From NCBI GenBank assembly GCA_036898135.1, contig CM072511.1, positions 79,178,762 through 79,242,761 of the forward strand: a DNA stretch of 64,000 nt, in the 5' to 3' direction. Under the pieces are notes generated by a model. It was not told the origin of the DNA and did not search any database. It saw nothing but the letters and a program-made list of their open reading frames with translations. The DNA comes from Oncomelania hupensis (Eukaryota > Mollusca > Gastropoda > Littorinimorpha > Pomatiopsidae). A program made the translations under genes and the position numbers. Of this stretch, positions 39,494 to 47,835 are shown piece by piece (position 1 is the stretch's first letter; every line of letters starts with the position of its first letter).

Positions 39494-39505
39494 CGCGCAT
39501 GCGCA
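39494..39505. promoter_or_regulatory. NRF-1-type site
   Basis: CGCGCATGCGCA fits the palindromic NRF-1 consensus YGCGCAYGCGCR exactly. On the minus strand an ATG at 39467 opens a short frame (MRHIVQRGEAVNDKGVENAW...) that runs to the LTR junction at 39384. The site could therefore be part of a minus-strand promoter. This is a sequence match only. Confidence 0.4.
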
Positions 39506-40244
39506 GTTCCGTATTTAATCGTCACACTTTTTTGTTCCGCGGAAAACAATACTGTTCTCGGCGGAAATATTTTTTCCAATAGCGGAAATTCCCTGAACCG
39601 CGGAAAATTACAAGTTTTGAGGAAAAGTTGTTTGGCAGAGACGCATAAAATTCAAACATAGCGGCCGGTTGAGCAACAAGTACCCCTTATTTCATTTTTT
39701 AAAATGTTACAACAGTGCAATTTTCACAGAAACCTCATTGTCACACAAAATAATAAACATCTTTGATAAAAAGGTCAAGGAGAAGGTTTTCCGTAACCCT
39801 TCGGTCGTCGGGACCTCCTTGATACCCGGGCTCTTAAACATGTTTTTCTTGTTGCAAAGTGATTCAAAATAATTATGTTGATCTTATAAAGTGTTTATAA
39901 TAGTACTTGACGGAGTGCAAAACATGATCGAAGATTCAACAAATATAGGTCGTTTTTAACAAAAGTATTTGTTGGGACAATATCGTATTTTGTGCATGCA
40001 TGAACACGGAAAGTGGTTAATTATGCATGCATAAACATAAATAAAGAGCCTCGATGATGAAATGTGGCTGAAATGTACGGTATGATTTTTTTTAAAGTCT
40101 CCTTCGCCAAAACATTCCATGCATCAGTACGATGATGATGCCCTTTAAATTTATTGGGGGAATTAAATAAACAAAAAGAAAGAATATATAACCAAAAACG
40201 ATATAATATGATCTTGGGCGCCCTGGCCTCCGGCTTCTGACGTC
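39506..40244. other. AT-rich unique sequence
   Basis: No gene or repeat recognised. Confidence 0.45.
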
Positions 40245-40545
40245 TTAGTTATTTAATGTATTGTCTCTCAATAAAGTCTTCTCGCTTTCAATGCTGGTTC
40301 CTCATTTTTCTCCTTGAAAAGAAAGTCCCATTCTCTCTACGTTTCTCCATCACAGTGGGAGGAGCCCTTAATGGTACCGGCAAAACTCTTAGCTATTATT
40401 GTATTTTCTCTCAATAAAGTCTTCCCACTTTCAATGCTGGTTCCGTATTTTCCTCCTTGAAAAGAAGTTCTCGTTCTGTCTACTTTTCCCTATCAGCGAG
40501 TGGCTGCTGACGATAATGGCACCCGCATAACTCTTACATATTCTC
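40245..40545 (+). repeat. tandem duplication, 143-bp unit
   Basis: CAATAAAGTCTTCTCGCTTTC (40269) recurs as CAATAAAGTCTTCCCACTTTC (40412), and flanking sequence such as CAATGCTGGTTCC and TCCTTGAAAAGAA repeats in register. About two units plus a partial third. Confidence 0.85.
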
Positions 40546-40670
40546 TCCGAAGGTCATTTTTTATAATACCAACCTAACCCCTTTTTTTAAAACAAGTGTG
40601 CCACACTTTTGATCCCTGCCTGCATCATGTATTCCATTTTAAATCTGTACTTTAAAGACCACACCACGCT

Positions 40671-40672
<2 letters not shown>

Positions 40673-40750
<78 letters not shown>
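40673..40750. repeat. (TC)n at the 5' boundary of the 2A LINE
   Basis: Pure CT apart from one extra T. It ends exactly where the LINE sequence begins. Confidence 0.97.
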
Positions 40751-40753
<3 letters not shown>

Positions 40754-40777
40754 GTGTCGCAAGCGCTCGTAGAGGTA

Positions 40778-40783
40778 GGACGT
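40778..40783 (+). promoter_or_regulatory. DPE-like internal promoter motif
   Basis: GGACGT matches the downstream promoter element consensus RGWYVT. It lies at +28 to +33 if the first base after the TC array (40751) is +1, which is the required spacing. Jockey-type LINEs are transcribed from such internal DPE promoters. No clear initiator consensus is visible at +1. Confidence 0.5.
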
Positions 40784-40846
40784 GTTTTCACTGCGCTCTG
40801 ACCGTGCACTATTTTCTAAGCAAGTGCTCACCAATTCTGTCGCATC

Positions 40847-41890
40847 ATGCCTACATGTACCGTTGCATTTCGAGCCGTCTGTGGTACCTTCATGTTTACT
40901 TTTGTGAAGTTTATGACGAAGAGGGCCGTTTTCAACAAGAAAATGAGAATGCGAGTTTTATCGCTGAAACGTCGTTCGACCAGCCTTGTCATGGGGACGG
41001 TTTTGTCCTATTTTTTCTGGGGCAGCCTGTTACTTTTGAGGGCCGGCGACGTGGAGCAGAACCCGGGCCCTGGGGACAACAAAACCACTGGAAGTACCGC
41101 CATTTCCAACGCCAGCACCACTGACACCAACTCCAAACGACAAACGAGACTGCAGAGCTACGCCGCCGCTGCAACCGATGTACAGCCGACTTTGATGGAC
41201 GTGATGGCCAAGTTGAACACCATCGACAGCGGCGTCAACAGCAAGCTAGACGAGGTGAGGAACGATATTCACGCTATCCAAAACAAGGTGGGTCAATTGC
41301 AAAATGAAGTTGACAATCTAAAGGAACAAATGAATGACTTACAGAATGAAAATGAAGTGTTGAGGAGAGATAAAAGCAGGTTGTTGGAGAGAATGGAGAA
41401 GGTGGAAAAACTCACTGACGATTTAGAGGGACGGTCTAGAAGGAACAATCTGTTGTTCTATGGCTTTGATAGGATTCAAGGTGAAACAAACGAGGACTGT
41501 AAAGAAAGAGTCAAAGAAATGTGCACTGACAAGCTGCAACTGAGTGAGGACATTGAATTTGATCGAGTACATCGCACTAGCTCAAAACCTAACGCTCCTA
41601 TCATTGCCAGGTGTACTAACTACAGAGATAAAGTGAAAATGCTGAAAGCAAAACAAAACTTAAAAGGTAGCAATCTGTTTATTGGCGAAGATTTTTCTAG
41701 GAGGGTCAGGGAGGTTAGGAAGAAATTGTCAAAACTGAAAAAAGAAAAGAAGGTACCCAGTGGTACAAGGGTGGCCATTGTTTTTGATCATTTACTTGTT
41801 GACGGCAAAAAGTATGTACTGGCGGATGATGGGGAAGCTGTGGTAGCGGTAGATGAGGTGAAAGGGAGAAGGGCATTTGATTCAGAATAA
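40847..41890 (+). CDS. LINE ORF1 protein with N-terminal 2A
   Basis: 347 codons from the ATG at 40847. Residues 1-45 are basic. Residues 46-64 are hydrophobic (LVMGTVLSYFFWGSLLLL). Residues 67-75 are the 2A core GDVEQNPGP. During translation 2A makes the ribosome skip the Gly74-Pro75 bond, giving a 74-residue leader and a 273-residue ORF1p. Then come a low-complexity linker and a long coiled coil (about 115-195, with VDNLKEQMNDLQNENEVLRR). After it comes an RRM/CTD-like region resembling L1-type ORF1p (GRSRRNNLLFYGF, FDRVHRTSSKPNAPIIARC, about 197-330), expected to bind RNA in the retrotransposition particle. The stop TAA at 41888 is followed by a further open stretch in the same frame. Confidence 0.9.
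   Translation: MPTCTVAFRAVCGTFMFTFVKFMTKRAVFNKKMRMRVLSLKRRSTSLVMGTVLSYFFWGSLLLLRAGDVEQNPGPGDNKTTGSTAISNASTTDTNSKRQTRLQSYAAAATDVQPTLMDVMAKLNTIDSGVNSKLDEVRNDIHAIQNKVGQLQNEVDNLKEQMNDLQNENEVLRRDKSRLLERMEKVEKLTDDLEGRSRRNNLLFYGFDRIQGETNEDCKERVKEMCTDKLQLSEDIEFDRVHRTSSKPNAPIIARCTNYRDKVKMLKAKQNLKGSNLFIGEDFSRRVREVRKKLSKLKKEKKVPSGTRVAIVFDHLLVDGKKYVLADDGEAVVAVDEVKGRRAFDSE
41045..41071 (+). other. 2A translational-recoding signal
   Basis: Encodes GDVEQNPGP, matching the canonical D(V/I)ExNPG|P motif without deviation. The immediately preceding Leu-rich segment is typical of 2A context. Confidence 0.95.
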
Positions 41891-42439
41891 CGTGTTGGCA
41901 GTCCCAATGAAACTTGTGTGCAAACATTGAATGCTGTTTTGTGTAACCATTGTACCAATCATGACCTGTCAGAGTGCAAGTGTGTTGATTGTGTGTTTAG
42001 TAAGCCCGATGGCACAGGTGTATGTAAACATCTTGCATGTCAACATGATAGGTTTTCACACGATTGTTTTTCTCAAGCTTTTGAAAGCAATTACGCAGTT
42101 TGTTTTTCTAAACATGTCATGCAGGACAGGCACTGCGATATTACAGATAATAATCATAATTTGAATACATTTGAACCTGCAACCTCACAGTATTGTAACG
42201 ATGAGCGCGGCGCTAGACTTATTGAATTAAATGACGACAGAGTACTTTCACACACTTACACACATACTACGTTATGCTCGCATCCTGGTGATAGTTCAGA
42301 GGTCAAGGCCGGGTCAAGTTTTGTTTACTACCCTTTTATGGAATCGACGTTCGGAGCCCCAACCTCTGATGATGATAAGGATGATAGTGTTCTGTCGGAT
42401 AATTCTGCTAACAGTCTTGATGAATATGTATATAAATAA
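41891..42439 (+). CDS. Cys/His-rich frame in phase with ORF1
   Basis: After the ORF1 stop the same frame stays open for 182 codons. It has no ATG before the Cys/His-rich part (LCNHCTNHDLSECKCVDC and KHLACQHDRFSHDC), followed by an acidic Ser/Asp-rich tail. The first in-frame ATG is near 42118. That suggests it was once, or still is by stop readthrough, the C-terminal part of ORF1. Paired cysteines and histidines suggest zinc binding, but the spacing fits no finger I can name. The tail end overlaps the ORF2 start (42420) in another frame. Confidence 0.6.
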   Translation, partial: RVGSPNETCVQTLNAVLCNHCTNHDLSECKCVDCVFSKPDGTGVCKHLACQHDRFSHDCFSQAFESNYAVCFSKHVMQDRHCDITDNNHNLNTFEPATSQYCNDERGARLIELNDDRVLSHTYTHTTLCSHPGDSSEVKAGSSFVYYPFMESTFGAPTSDDDKDDSVLSDNSANSLDEYVYK

Positions 42440-45400
42440 TGTTAGCAATAATGCCTTCTTATTTATGCATTGGAATGTAAATGGATTGATGCCTAAACTT
42501 TTTGATGATAAATTTATCTCTTTTATTACTTCATTCCATTTTGTTTGCTTGGTTGAGACCTTTGTTGATACTTTGAACCCTGATATCATTGGTGGTTATA
42601 AAGCATTTTGTCAGTCGTCAAAGAAATTGTCTGCTATTGGTAGGCCTTCAGGGGGAGTTGTATGTTTTATTAAAAATGAGTTTTTGCCTCTTGTAAAACA
42701 AATTAATGTTACAGATGGTAACTTTTTGTTGTTTCTTTTTGATAAAAGCCTCTTTGGCATGACAAAGGATATATTGTATGTTTGTGCTTATTGTCCACCT
42801 GAAGGTTCTAGGTATTACACAGTTATGAACACTGATGGTGATGGTATTTCAATGTTAGAAAATTGTATTGTTAATAAAGCTTTTTTGGATAATGATTGTT
42901 TTATTATTCTATCAGGTGATCTTAATGGTCGAACATCTAATGTTTCGCAGCCAATCTTTATTGAAAATGATACTTTTGATGACTTGTATGTAAGTAGTCC
43001 TGCAAGTGTAAATAGAAATTCACAAGACAATGTTTTGAATGGTTATGGGAAGTCAGTACTTCACATGTGCACTGCTTTGAATATGTGTATTCTAAATGGA
43101 GTGTGTTCTGGTGACCGTGAGGGTCGCTACACATTTATTTCGGATTTTGGGAACAGTGTGGTGGATTATTTTCTAATGTCTAGTGATTTGTTGGCTACTG
43201 TATGGGATAAATGTGTTTTGAATGTTTTGGATCGCTCTGAATCTGATCATATGCCTGTTGTTCTCTCGGTTGTGTTTCCTGAGGGAAATGTTGTTGATGT
43301 TATGCGTGCTGAAAAGGAATGTTTTGTTGAGAAGTTTGTTTGGAATTATGATTATATACAGTTGTTTAAGGATGCCATGATTTCTGAACCCATACAGCGA
43401 GTTATGCACAATGCAATTGAAATGATTGATGTGGATGTTAATTTAGCTTTAAATATGTTCAGTGATTGTGTGAAAGATATTGCAATTTGTATGAAAAAGC
43501 GTGTTTGTGTTAGTGGTAGAAAGAAACATAAAAACTGGTTTGATTGGGAGTGTAATGAACATAGAAGAAAAGTGAGAAGGATGTTGAAACGCTTTAGACG
43601 CACTTTATATAAAGATGATAGAACAGAATACAGTAAAGCCAGAAGAGAGTATAAGCATTTATTGGAATATAAGAAAAAGCAATTCAATAAGTTGATGATT
43701 GATAAACTAATTGCATCTATAAATTCACAGCATGATTTTTGGAATAATGTACGCAACATGTTGCCTAATAGAAAAGGTGTTCGAAATCAAATTACAGTTG
43801 ATGAATGGTTCCAGCATTTCAAACAGTTATTAGAAAAGGAAGAAGAAGCTAATGTTGATGATGTACAAGTTGAAGATGATACAGATGATAATGATAGTAA
43901 CTTTTTCAATAGGCCTATTTCTGAAGAAGAAGTACAGCTAGCTTTACGTAAGCTGAAGTCTAAAAAGGCAGCAGGCCCTGATGGTGTGATTGGCGAGATT
44001 CTAAAGAACGCTTATGATGTTTGCGTTCCTTTCTTCATGAAATTCTTTAATATTTTGTTTGAGAAAGGTATATACCCCGAGAGCTGGTCTGAATCCATCA
44101 TTTTGCCATTGTATAAAAAAGGTGATGTAAATAATCCTGGCAATTACCGTGGTATTAGTCTGTGTGATACTAGCAGCAAAGTGTATGGTACTATCCTTAA
44201 CATGCGTTTGCAGACTTGGGTTGAAGAGAATAATATTACTAACGAATATCAGGCTGGTTTTAAGAGAGGATACTCTACTGTAGATCACCTATTTACTTTA
44301 ATGGCTTGTGTGCAAAAGCAGTTTAGTCTTAATCGTAAGTTGTATGTTGCTTTTATAGACTTTGAAAAATGCTTTGATAATATAAACAGAAATTTACTTT
44401 GGCCTATTTTGTTGAAGAATGGTTTGAAAGGAAAGTTGTATAAATGTATCAAAAGTATGTATGTGAATGTGAAGGCGCGTATTAGATGTGGTGACAGACT
44501 CTCAGAATGTGTGTCTTGTACCTCCGGTGTGAAACAGGGAGACATATGCAGTCCTGTACTTTTTTCATTGTTTATTAACGAACTTGCATTGGAAGTTATC
44601 AATAACGGAAGACATGGTGCTACATTTTCATTGGATGCTTTTGAATTATTTATCTTGTTGTTAGCTGATGATGTTGCCTTAATTTCTGAAACTGTTGTTG
44701 GGCTTCAGACACAGCTGAATAGTTTATATAAAGCAGCTACTTCGCTTTGTCTTAAAGTTAATTATGATAAAAGTAATATTGTTGTTTTTAGAAAAGGTGG
44801 CTATTTGGGTGCTAGAGAGATGTGGATGTATGATGGAAAGAGTATGCCTGTTGTGAATGCCTATAAGTACCTTGGTATTTATTTTTCTACTAAATTGAGT
44901 TTTACTGTAGCATGCACAGACCTTGCAAACAAAGCGAAGAAAGCACTTTTGTCTATCATGCATAAACTTCGTGTTTATGACAATTTTTCAGTAGATATCT
45001 TTTTTAGACTTTTTGATGCTCAAGTGCAGTCTATTATGCAATATGGATCAGAAATCTGGGGTCTAGAAGAAGCTGCACAACAATGTGAAAAAGTTCATTT
45101 GTATGGTCTTAAGAAATTTTTGTCCATTAATATGCGCACACCTAATGATTTTGTTTATAATGAGTTGAATAGATATCCGATTGTTATAAATTCTGCTGTA
45201 AACTGTATTCGTTACTGGATAAAAATTCAGCAAATGGAAGGTGATAGGTTGCCTAAGAAAGCGTATTCTATGCTGTATAATTTGGATTCTAGGGGAAAGA
45301 AGAATTGGGTTACGAACGTTCGTATGTGTTTATGCAGGAATGGATTTGGTCATGTATGGATGAATCAAGGAGTTGGTAGTGTGAAAGTGTTTTTAAGAGA

Positions 45401-45827
45401 ATTTAAACAAAGATTGATTGATTGTAGATGGCAAGTATGGAGTGAGCATGTAAATAACAGTGAACGTTTTCAAATGTATAATATGTTTTGTAACTCTGAA
45501 CACAACAGTCTTCCTAAATATTTGCAATTAAATATTGATAAGCATTTAAAGTTTGTGATGACAAAATTTAGGTTTGGTGTTTCAGAATTATTTGTTCACT
45601 TTTATAGATACAGAGTGCATGCTGTTAATGATACTATTTGTCCTATGTGTAAAACGGCTGAAGAAAACGAATTACATTTTGTATTGTGTTGTCCATTCCT
45701 AACGAACTTAAGGAAACAGTTTATAGCCCCAAAATTTTATAGAATGCCTTGTGCAACACGTCTCATTCTACTGTTAGCCTCTGACAACGAAGAGACTGTT
45801 TATGTATTTATTTATATAAAGCCATGA
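42420..45827 (+). CDS. LINE ORF2: endonuclease-reverse transcriptase
   Basis: 1135 codons from the ATG at 42420. The frame is open upstream to 42231, but that part resembles no domain and overlaps the Cys-rich frame. AP-type endonuclease motifs appear in order: WNVNGL (42471), LVET, GDLNGR (42915), VDYFLMS and SDHMP (43242). Reverse transcriptase follows: KKAAGPDG, YRGISL, FIDFEKCFD (motif A, Asp codon 44358), SGVKQGDICSP (motif B), LADD (motif C, 44661-44672) and YKYLGI. The C-terminus has a CxxC...HxxxC finger (CPMC at 45639). There is no RNase H domain. The enzyme nicks target DNA and copies the element RNA in place. The usual aromatic residue before ADD is Leu here. No internal stops. Confidence 0.95.
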   Translation: MNMYINNVSNNAFLFMHWNVNGLMPKLFDDKFISFITSFHFVCLVETFVDTLNPDIIGGYKAFCQSSKKLSAIGRPSGGVVCFIKNEFLPLVKQINVTDGNFLLFLFDKSLFGMTKDILYVCAYCPPEGSRYYTVMNTDGDGISMLENCIVNKAFLDNDCFIILSGDLNGRTSNVSQPIFIENDTFDDLYVSSPASVNRNSQDNVLNGYGKSVLHMCTALNMCILNGVCSGDREGRYTFISDFGNSVVDYFLMSSDLLATVWDKCVLNVLDRSESDHMPVVLSVVFPEGNVVDVMRAEKECFVEKFVWNYDYIQLFKDAMISEPIQRVMHNAIEMIDVDVNLALNMFSDCVKDIAICMKKRVCVSGRKKHKNWFDWECNEHRRKVRRMLKRFRRTLYKDDRTEYSKARREYKHLLEYKKKQFNKLMIDKLIASINSQHDFWNNVRNMLPNRKGVRNQITVDEWFQHFKQLLEKEEEANVDDVQVEDDTDDNDSNFFNRPISEEEVQLALRKLKSKKAAGPDGVIGEILKNAYDVCVPFFMKFFNILFEKGIYPESWSESIILPLYKKGDVNNPGNYRGISLCDTSSKVYGTILNMRLQTWVEENNITNEYQAGFKRGYSTVDHLFTLMACVQKQFSLNRKLYVAFIDFEKCFDNINRNLLWPILLKNGLKGKLYKCIKSMYVNVKARIRCGDRLSECVSCTSGVKQGDICSPVLFSLFINELALEVINNGRHGATFSLDAFELFILLLADDVALISETVVGLQTQLNSLYKAATSLCLKVNYDKSNIVVFRKGGYLGAREMWMYDGKSMPVVNAYKYLGIYFSTKLSFTVACTDLANKAKKALLSIMHKLRVYDNFSVDIFFRLFDAQVQSIMQYGSEIWGLEEAAQQCEKVHLYGLKKFLSINMRTPNDFVYNELNRYPIVINSAVNCIRYWIKIQQMEGDRLPKKAYSMLYNLDSRGKKNWVTNVRMCLCRNGFGHVWMNQGVGSVKVFLREFKQRLIDCRWQVWSEHVNNSERFQMYNMFCNSEHNSLPKYLQLNIDKHLKFVMTKFRFGVSELFVHFYRYRVHAVNDTICPMCKTAEENELHFVLCCPFLTNLRKQFIAPKFYRMPCATRLILLLASDNEETVYVFIYIKP

Positions 45828-45972
45828 GACTTCGGGGACTAGCAGTATCGTAACCTGTTTTGTATTTATATGTAAGTTATTATATATTCAATGTTTGTTG
45901 TTGTTTTTTCATGTACACACCCTTCCAAAGGGGCGATGCCCTGAATTTTTTGGAATAAAAGATTCGTAAAAG

Positions 45973-45976
<4 letters not shown>
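45828..45976 (+). terminator. LINE 3' UTR with stem-loop and poly(A) signal
   Basis: GGGC-GAT-GCCC forms a hairpin (45931-45941), extended by CCAAA (45925-45929) pairing with TTTGG (45949-45953). AATAAA is at 45954-45959. The element ends with two direct AAAAGATTC copies (45957-45965 and 45968-45976). A 3' stem-loop plus short terminal repeats is what the reverse transcriptase of many CR1/L2-type LINEs recognises. Confidence 0.7.

Positions 45977-46050
<74 letters not shown>
45974..46050. repeat. (TC)n at the 3' boundary of the 2A LINE
   Basis: Pure dinucleotide of about 77 bp. CT-rich sequence continues irregularly to about 46265. Confidence 0.98.
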
Positions 46051-46054
<4 letters not shown>

Positions 46055-47288
46055 CTGTCCCATTCTAGCTTTCTGTCTAGAACTGGGGTACCATCTCTAT
46101 AACCCATTAATTCCTGTGTCTTCTACCTCTGTTCTTATTTTTTTCTCTTTTCTTTTCTTCTCTTTTTATTTTGTTTATTCTCTTTTCTTTTTCTTTTACA
46201 TCTCCTCTCTATAGTGTATTTTCTTCTACCTCTTTTCTCTCTCTAGTCTTCTACCTCCCCTCTCTATAGTCAGTTTCCCAAGGAATCTGGGGACTTGAAC
46301 ACTAGAGACCCATTCAAGACTTTAACCCATCACTATTATTTCAAGACTATGGATGCATCCATGCCCTTGAGAAGACGACATATCTATTTATGTAAAGTAA
46401 AGCTGTATGTAGCAAGAATCTTTCCTATAATCTATACAGCCTTTCTAATTACGAGAGCCGAATTATAGGTTTCTCTTGTTTGGGCTGTGCATGGGACGTA
46501 CCTTATTCAGCTGCGAACAATCTCGGGGAACTCCGATTATCGTAACTAACTCTCCGTTCTAAACCTTAAAATAGAGACTTGCTTATTTTATAACATAACA
46601 TTGGTGCATGCCGTTCCGTTTATCAAACAGTGAGCGGAAAGAGACGATGCCTACAGGCATCTAGGCCTTCACTTCTGGCTTAACCTTATATAACTAAGAG
46701 GTGATTGCGAAACAGCTGAAATAATTATAAAGGAAGGGAAAAAAGGAAGAGGAAAGGGGAGCAGTAGGCCTACTTGGGAAGAGGAAGGGAACAAAAACAA
46801 GAATACTGAACTGTTACAAACAGGTGGAAGGGAGAAATTATCTTTTTTTTTCAAATATAGGAGAGATGAGCACGAGGTGAGATGGGAAATACAAACACGC
46901 TCATCTTGCCTTTTCGCTTATTGTTTTCCAAATAAGCGTATTTGTAAACAGGAAGGAAGAAAACAAAAAGAAGAAGATGAAGCTACGCATCGAGCATGTG
47001 TCTGAGGCAAAGAGTAATTGTATGAACAAATAAACCTACGATAAGATTGGATAGGATAAGATTGGATAGGATTGGATTGGATAGGATTGGGAGTAGAGAG
47101 GAGGAAGGGGATGACGCAGGGAAAGTAATAAATCCAAACATGTGTTGGTTTTGCTTGTCTTCATAACAACAGTGACACTGCAAATTCAACGGTTTTTTTT
47201 TTCAACTATTTTTTGAAGAAGAAAGAGGAAGGGGTCGTCGTGTTTTTGTCTGATTGTTTGTTGTTTTAGGTTATTTTTAAACTGATTG
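46051..47288. other. intergenic, no gene recognised
   Basis: T/C-rich to about 46270. There is a short irregular ATTGGATAGG-type repeat at 47041-47092. No supported gene. Confidence 0.45.
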
Positions 47289-47598
47289 ATTTAGTCGTTC
47301 TTCTACAGCGCTTTTCCAGCTCAAAAGCTGCTCAAGGCGCTGGCCGATACAGGATCTAACTCAAGCCGCCCGAGACGCCCACTTGCAACCGTTGGGCGCA
47401 CAGCCTGACGCCCAGACGACTGGGCACAATCCTGGGCGACCGGGGATGGGGACAAGGAGCCTCGTGTGTCCTGGGTGTATCTGTGTCGCCGGCACTCACT
47501 CGTCTAGGACATGAGCTTCAGGATCTTTTAAAGTCCATGCGATGGAATGCGTGCGTGCGCAGACTGGACCTCAGTTTATACTCTCGTCCGATGGAGTA
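47289..47598 (+). repeat. dispersed repeat R1, full copy
   Basis: Collinear with 19797-20100. It lies immediately upstream of the hairpin and tRNA-like head below, and may be part of the same composite. Confidence 0.85.
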
Positions 47599-47642
47599 GG
47601 GGCGTATTGTTTCAGGGATTTAAAAAAACAAAAAAACATATC

Positions 47643-47753
47643 AGGGCTGGCGTGCATGAACGAACTTAAAAGCCGACTTAGACATAAGTAGCATGTTTTA
47701 GTGAAGCGTTAAGTCTAAGTCGGCTTTTAAGTTCGTTCATGCACGCCAGCCCT
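47643..47753. repeat. perfect inverted repeat, 41-bp arms
   Basis: Arms 47643-47683 and 47713-47753 are exact reverse complements (start AGGGCTGGCGTGCATGAACG), with a 29-nt loop and one more pair outside. The right arm adjoins a tRNA-like head, so the hairpin looks like an inverted duplication of the sequence behind that head. Confidence 0.97.
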
Positions 47754-47835
47754 GGCCGTCAAAGGGCTTTGAACCACTGCCTGCATCGCCCAATATTGGA
47801 GTACAATGCGTAAACCACTGAGCCAACTGCGCTCC
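47754..47835 (-). mobile_element. tRNA-like SINE head
   Basis: On the minus strand an A-box-like TTGGCTCAGTGG (47815-47826) and a B-box-like GGTTCAAAGCC (47765-47775) are 39 bp apart. That is the layout of an RNA polymerase III promoter from a tRNA. The body that follows is the hairpin arm. A functional tRNA is unlikely because no good acceptor and anticodon stems form. Confidence 0.65.

Larger units (their letters stand above)
40751..45976 (+). mobile_element. full-length APE-type non-LTR retrotransposon with 2A
   Basis: An element of about 5.2 kb. It has a short 5' UTR (96 nt), ORF1 with a 2A signal and RRM-like domain, a Cys/His-rich frame, an intact ORF2 (endonuclease, reverse transcriptase, CCHC) and a 3' UTR with stem-loop and AATAAA. 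Both edges abut (TC)n, at 40673-40750 and 45974-46050. Insertion into a TC microsatellite would leave exactly this picture. 2A peptides near the start of ORF1 are known from several LINE groups of marine invertebrates (CR1, L2, Crack and Rex1 among them). The ORF2 layout (no RNase H, C-terminal CCHC) fits that CR1/L2-like assemblage. The exact clade needs a tree. The undisturbed ORF2 suggests a young copy. Confidence 0.93.

Noticed and set aside
40609..41124. Plus-strand frame overlapping the start of LINE ORF1
   Set aside because: It runs through the TC array and is a frame shadow of ORF1. The 2A motif and domains are in the ORF1 frame.
42231..42419. Upstream extension of ORF2 to the ATG at 42231
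   Set aside because: The endonuclease domain starts just after 42420. The extension overlaps the Cys-rich frame and has no domain character.
47041..47092. GGATA-like repeat as a fifth LINE 3' terminus
   Set aside because: The diagnostic CGTAACTCGAAGG sequence is absent, so it is an irregular simple repeat.
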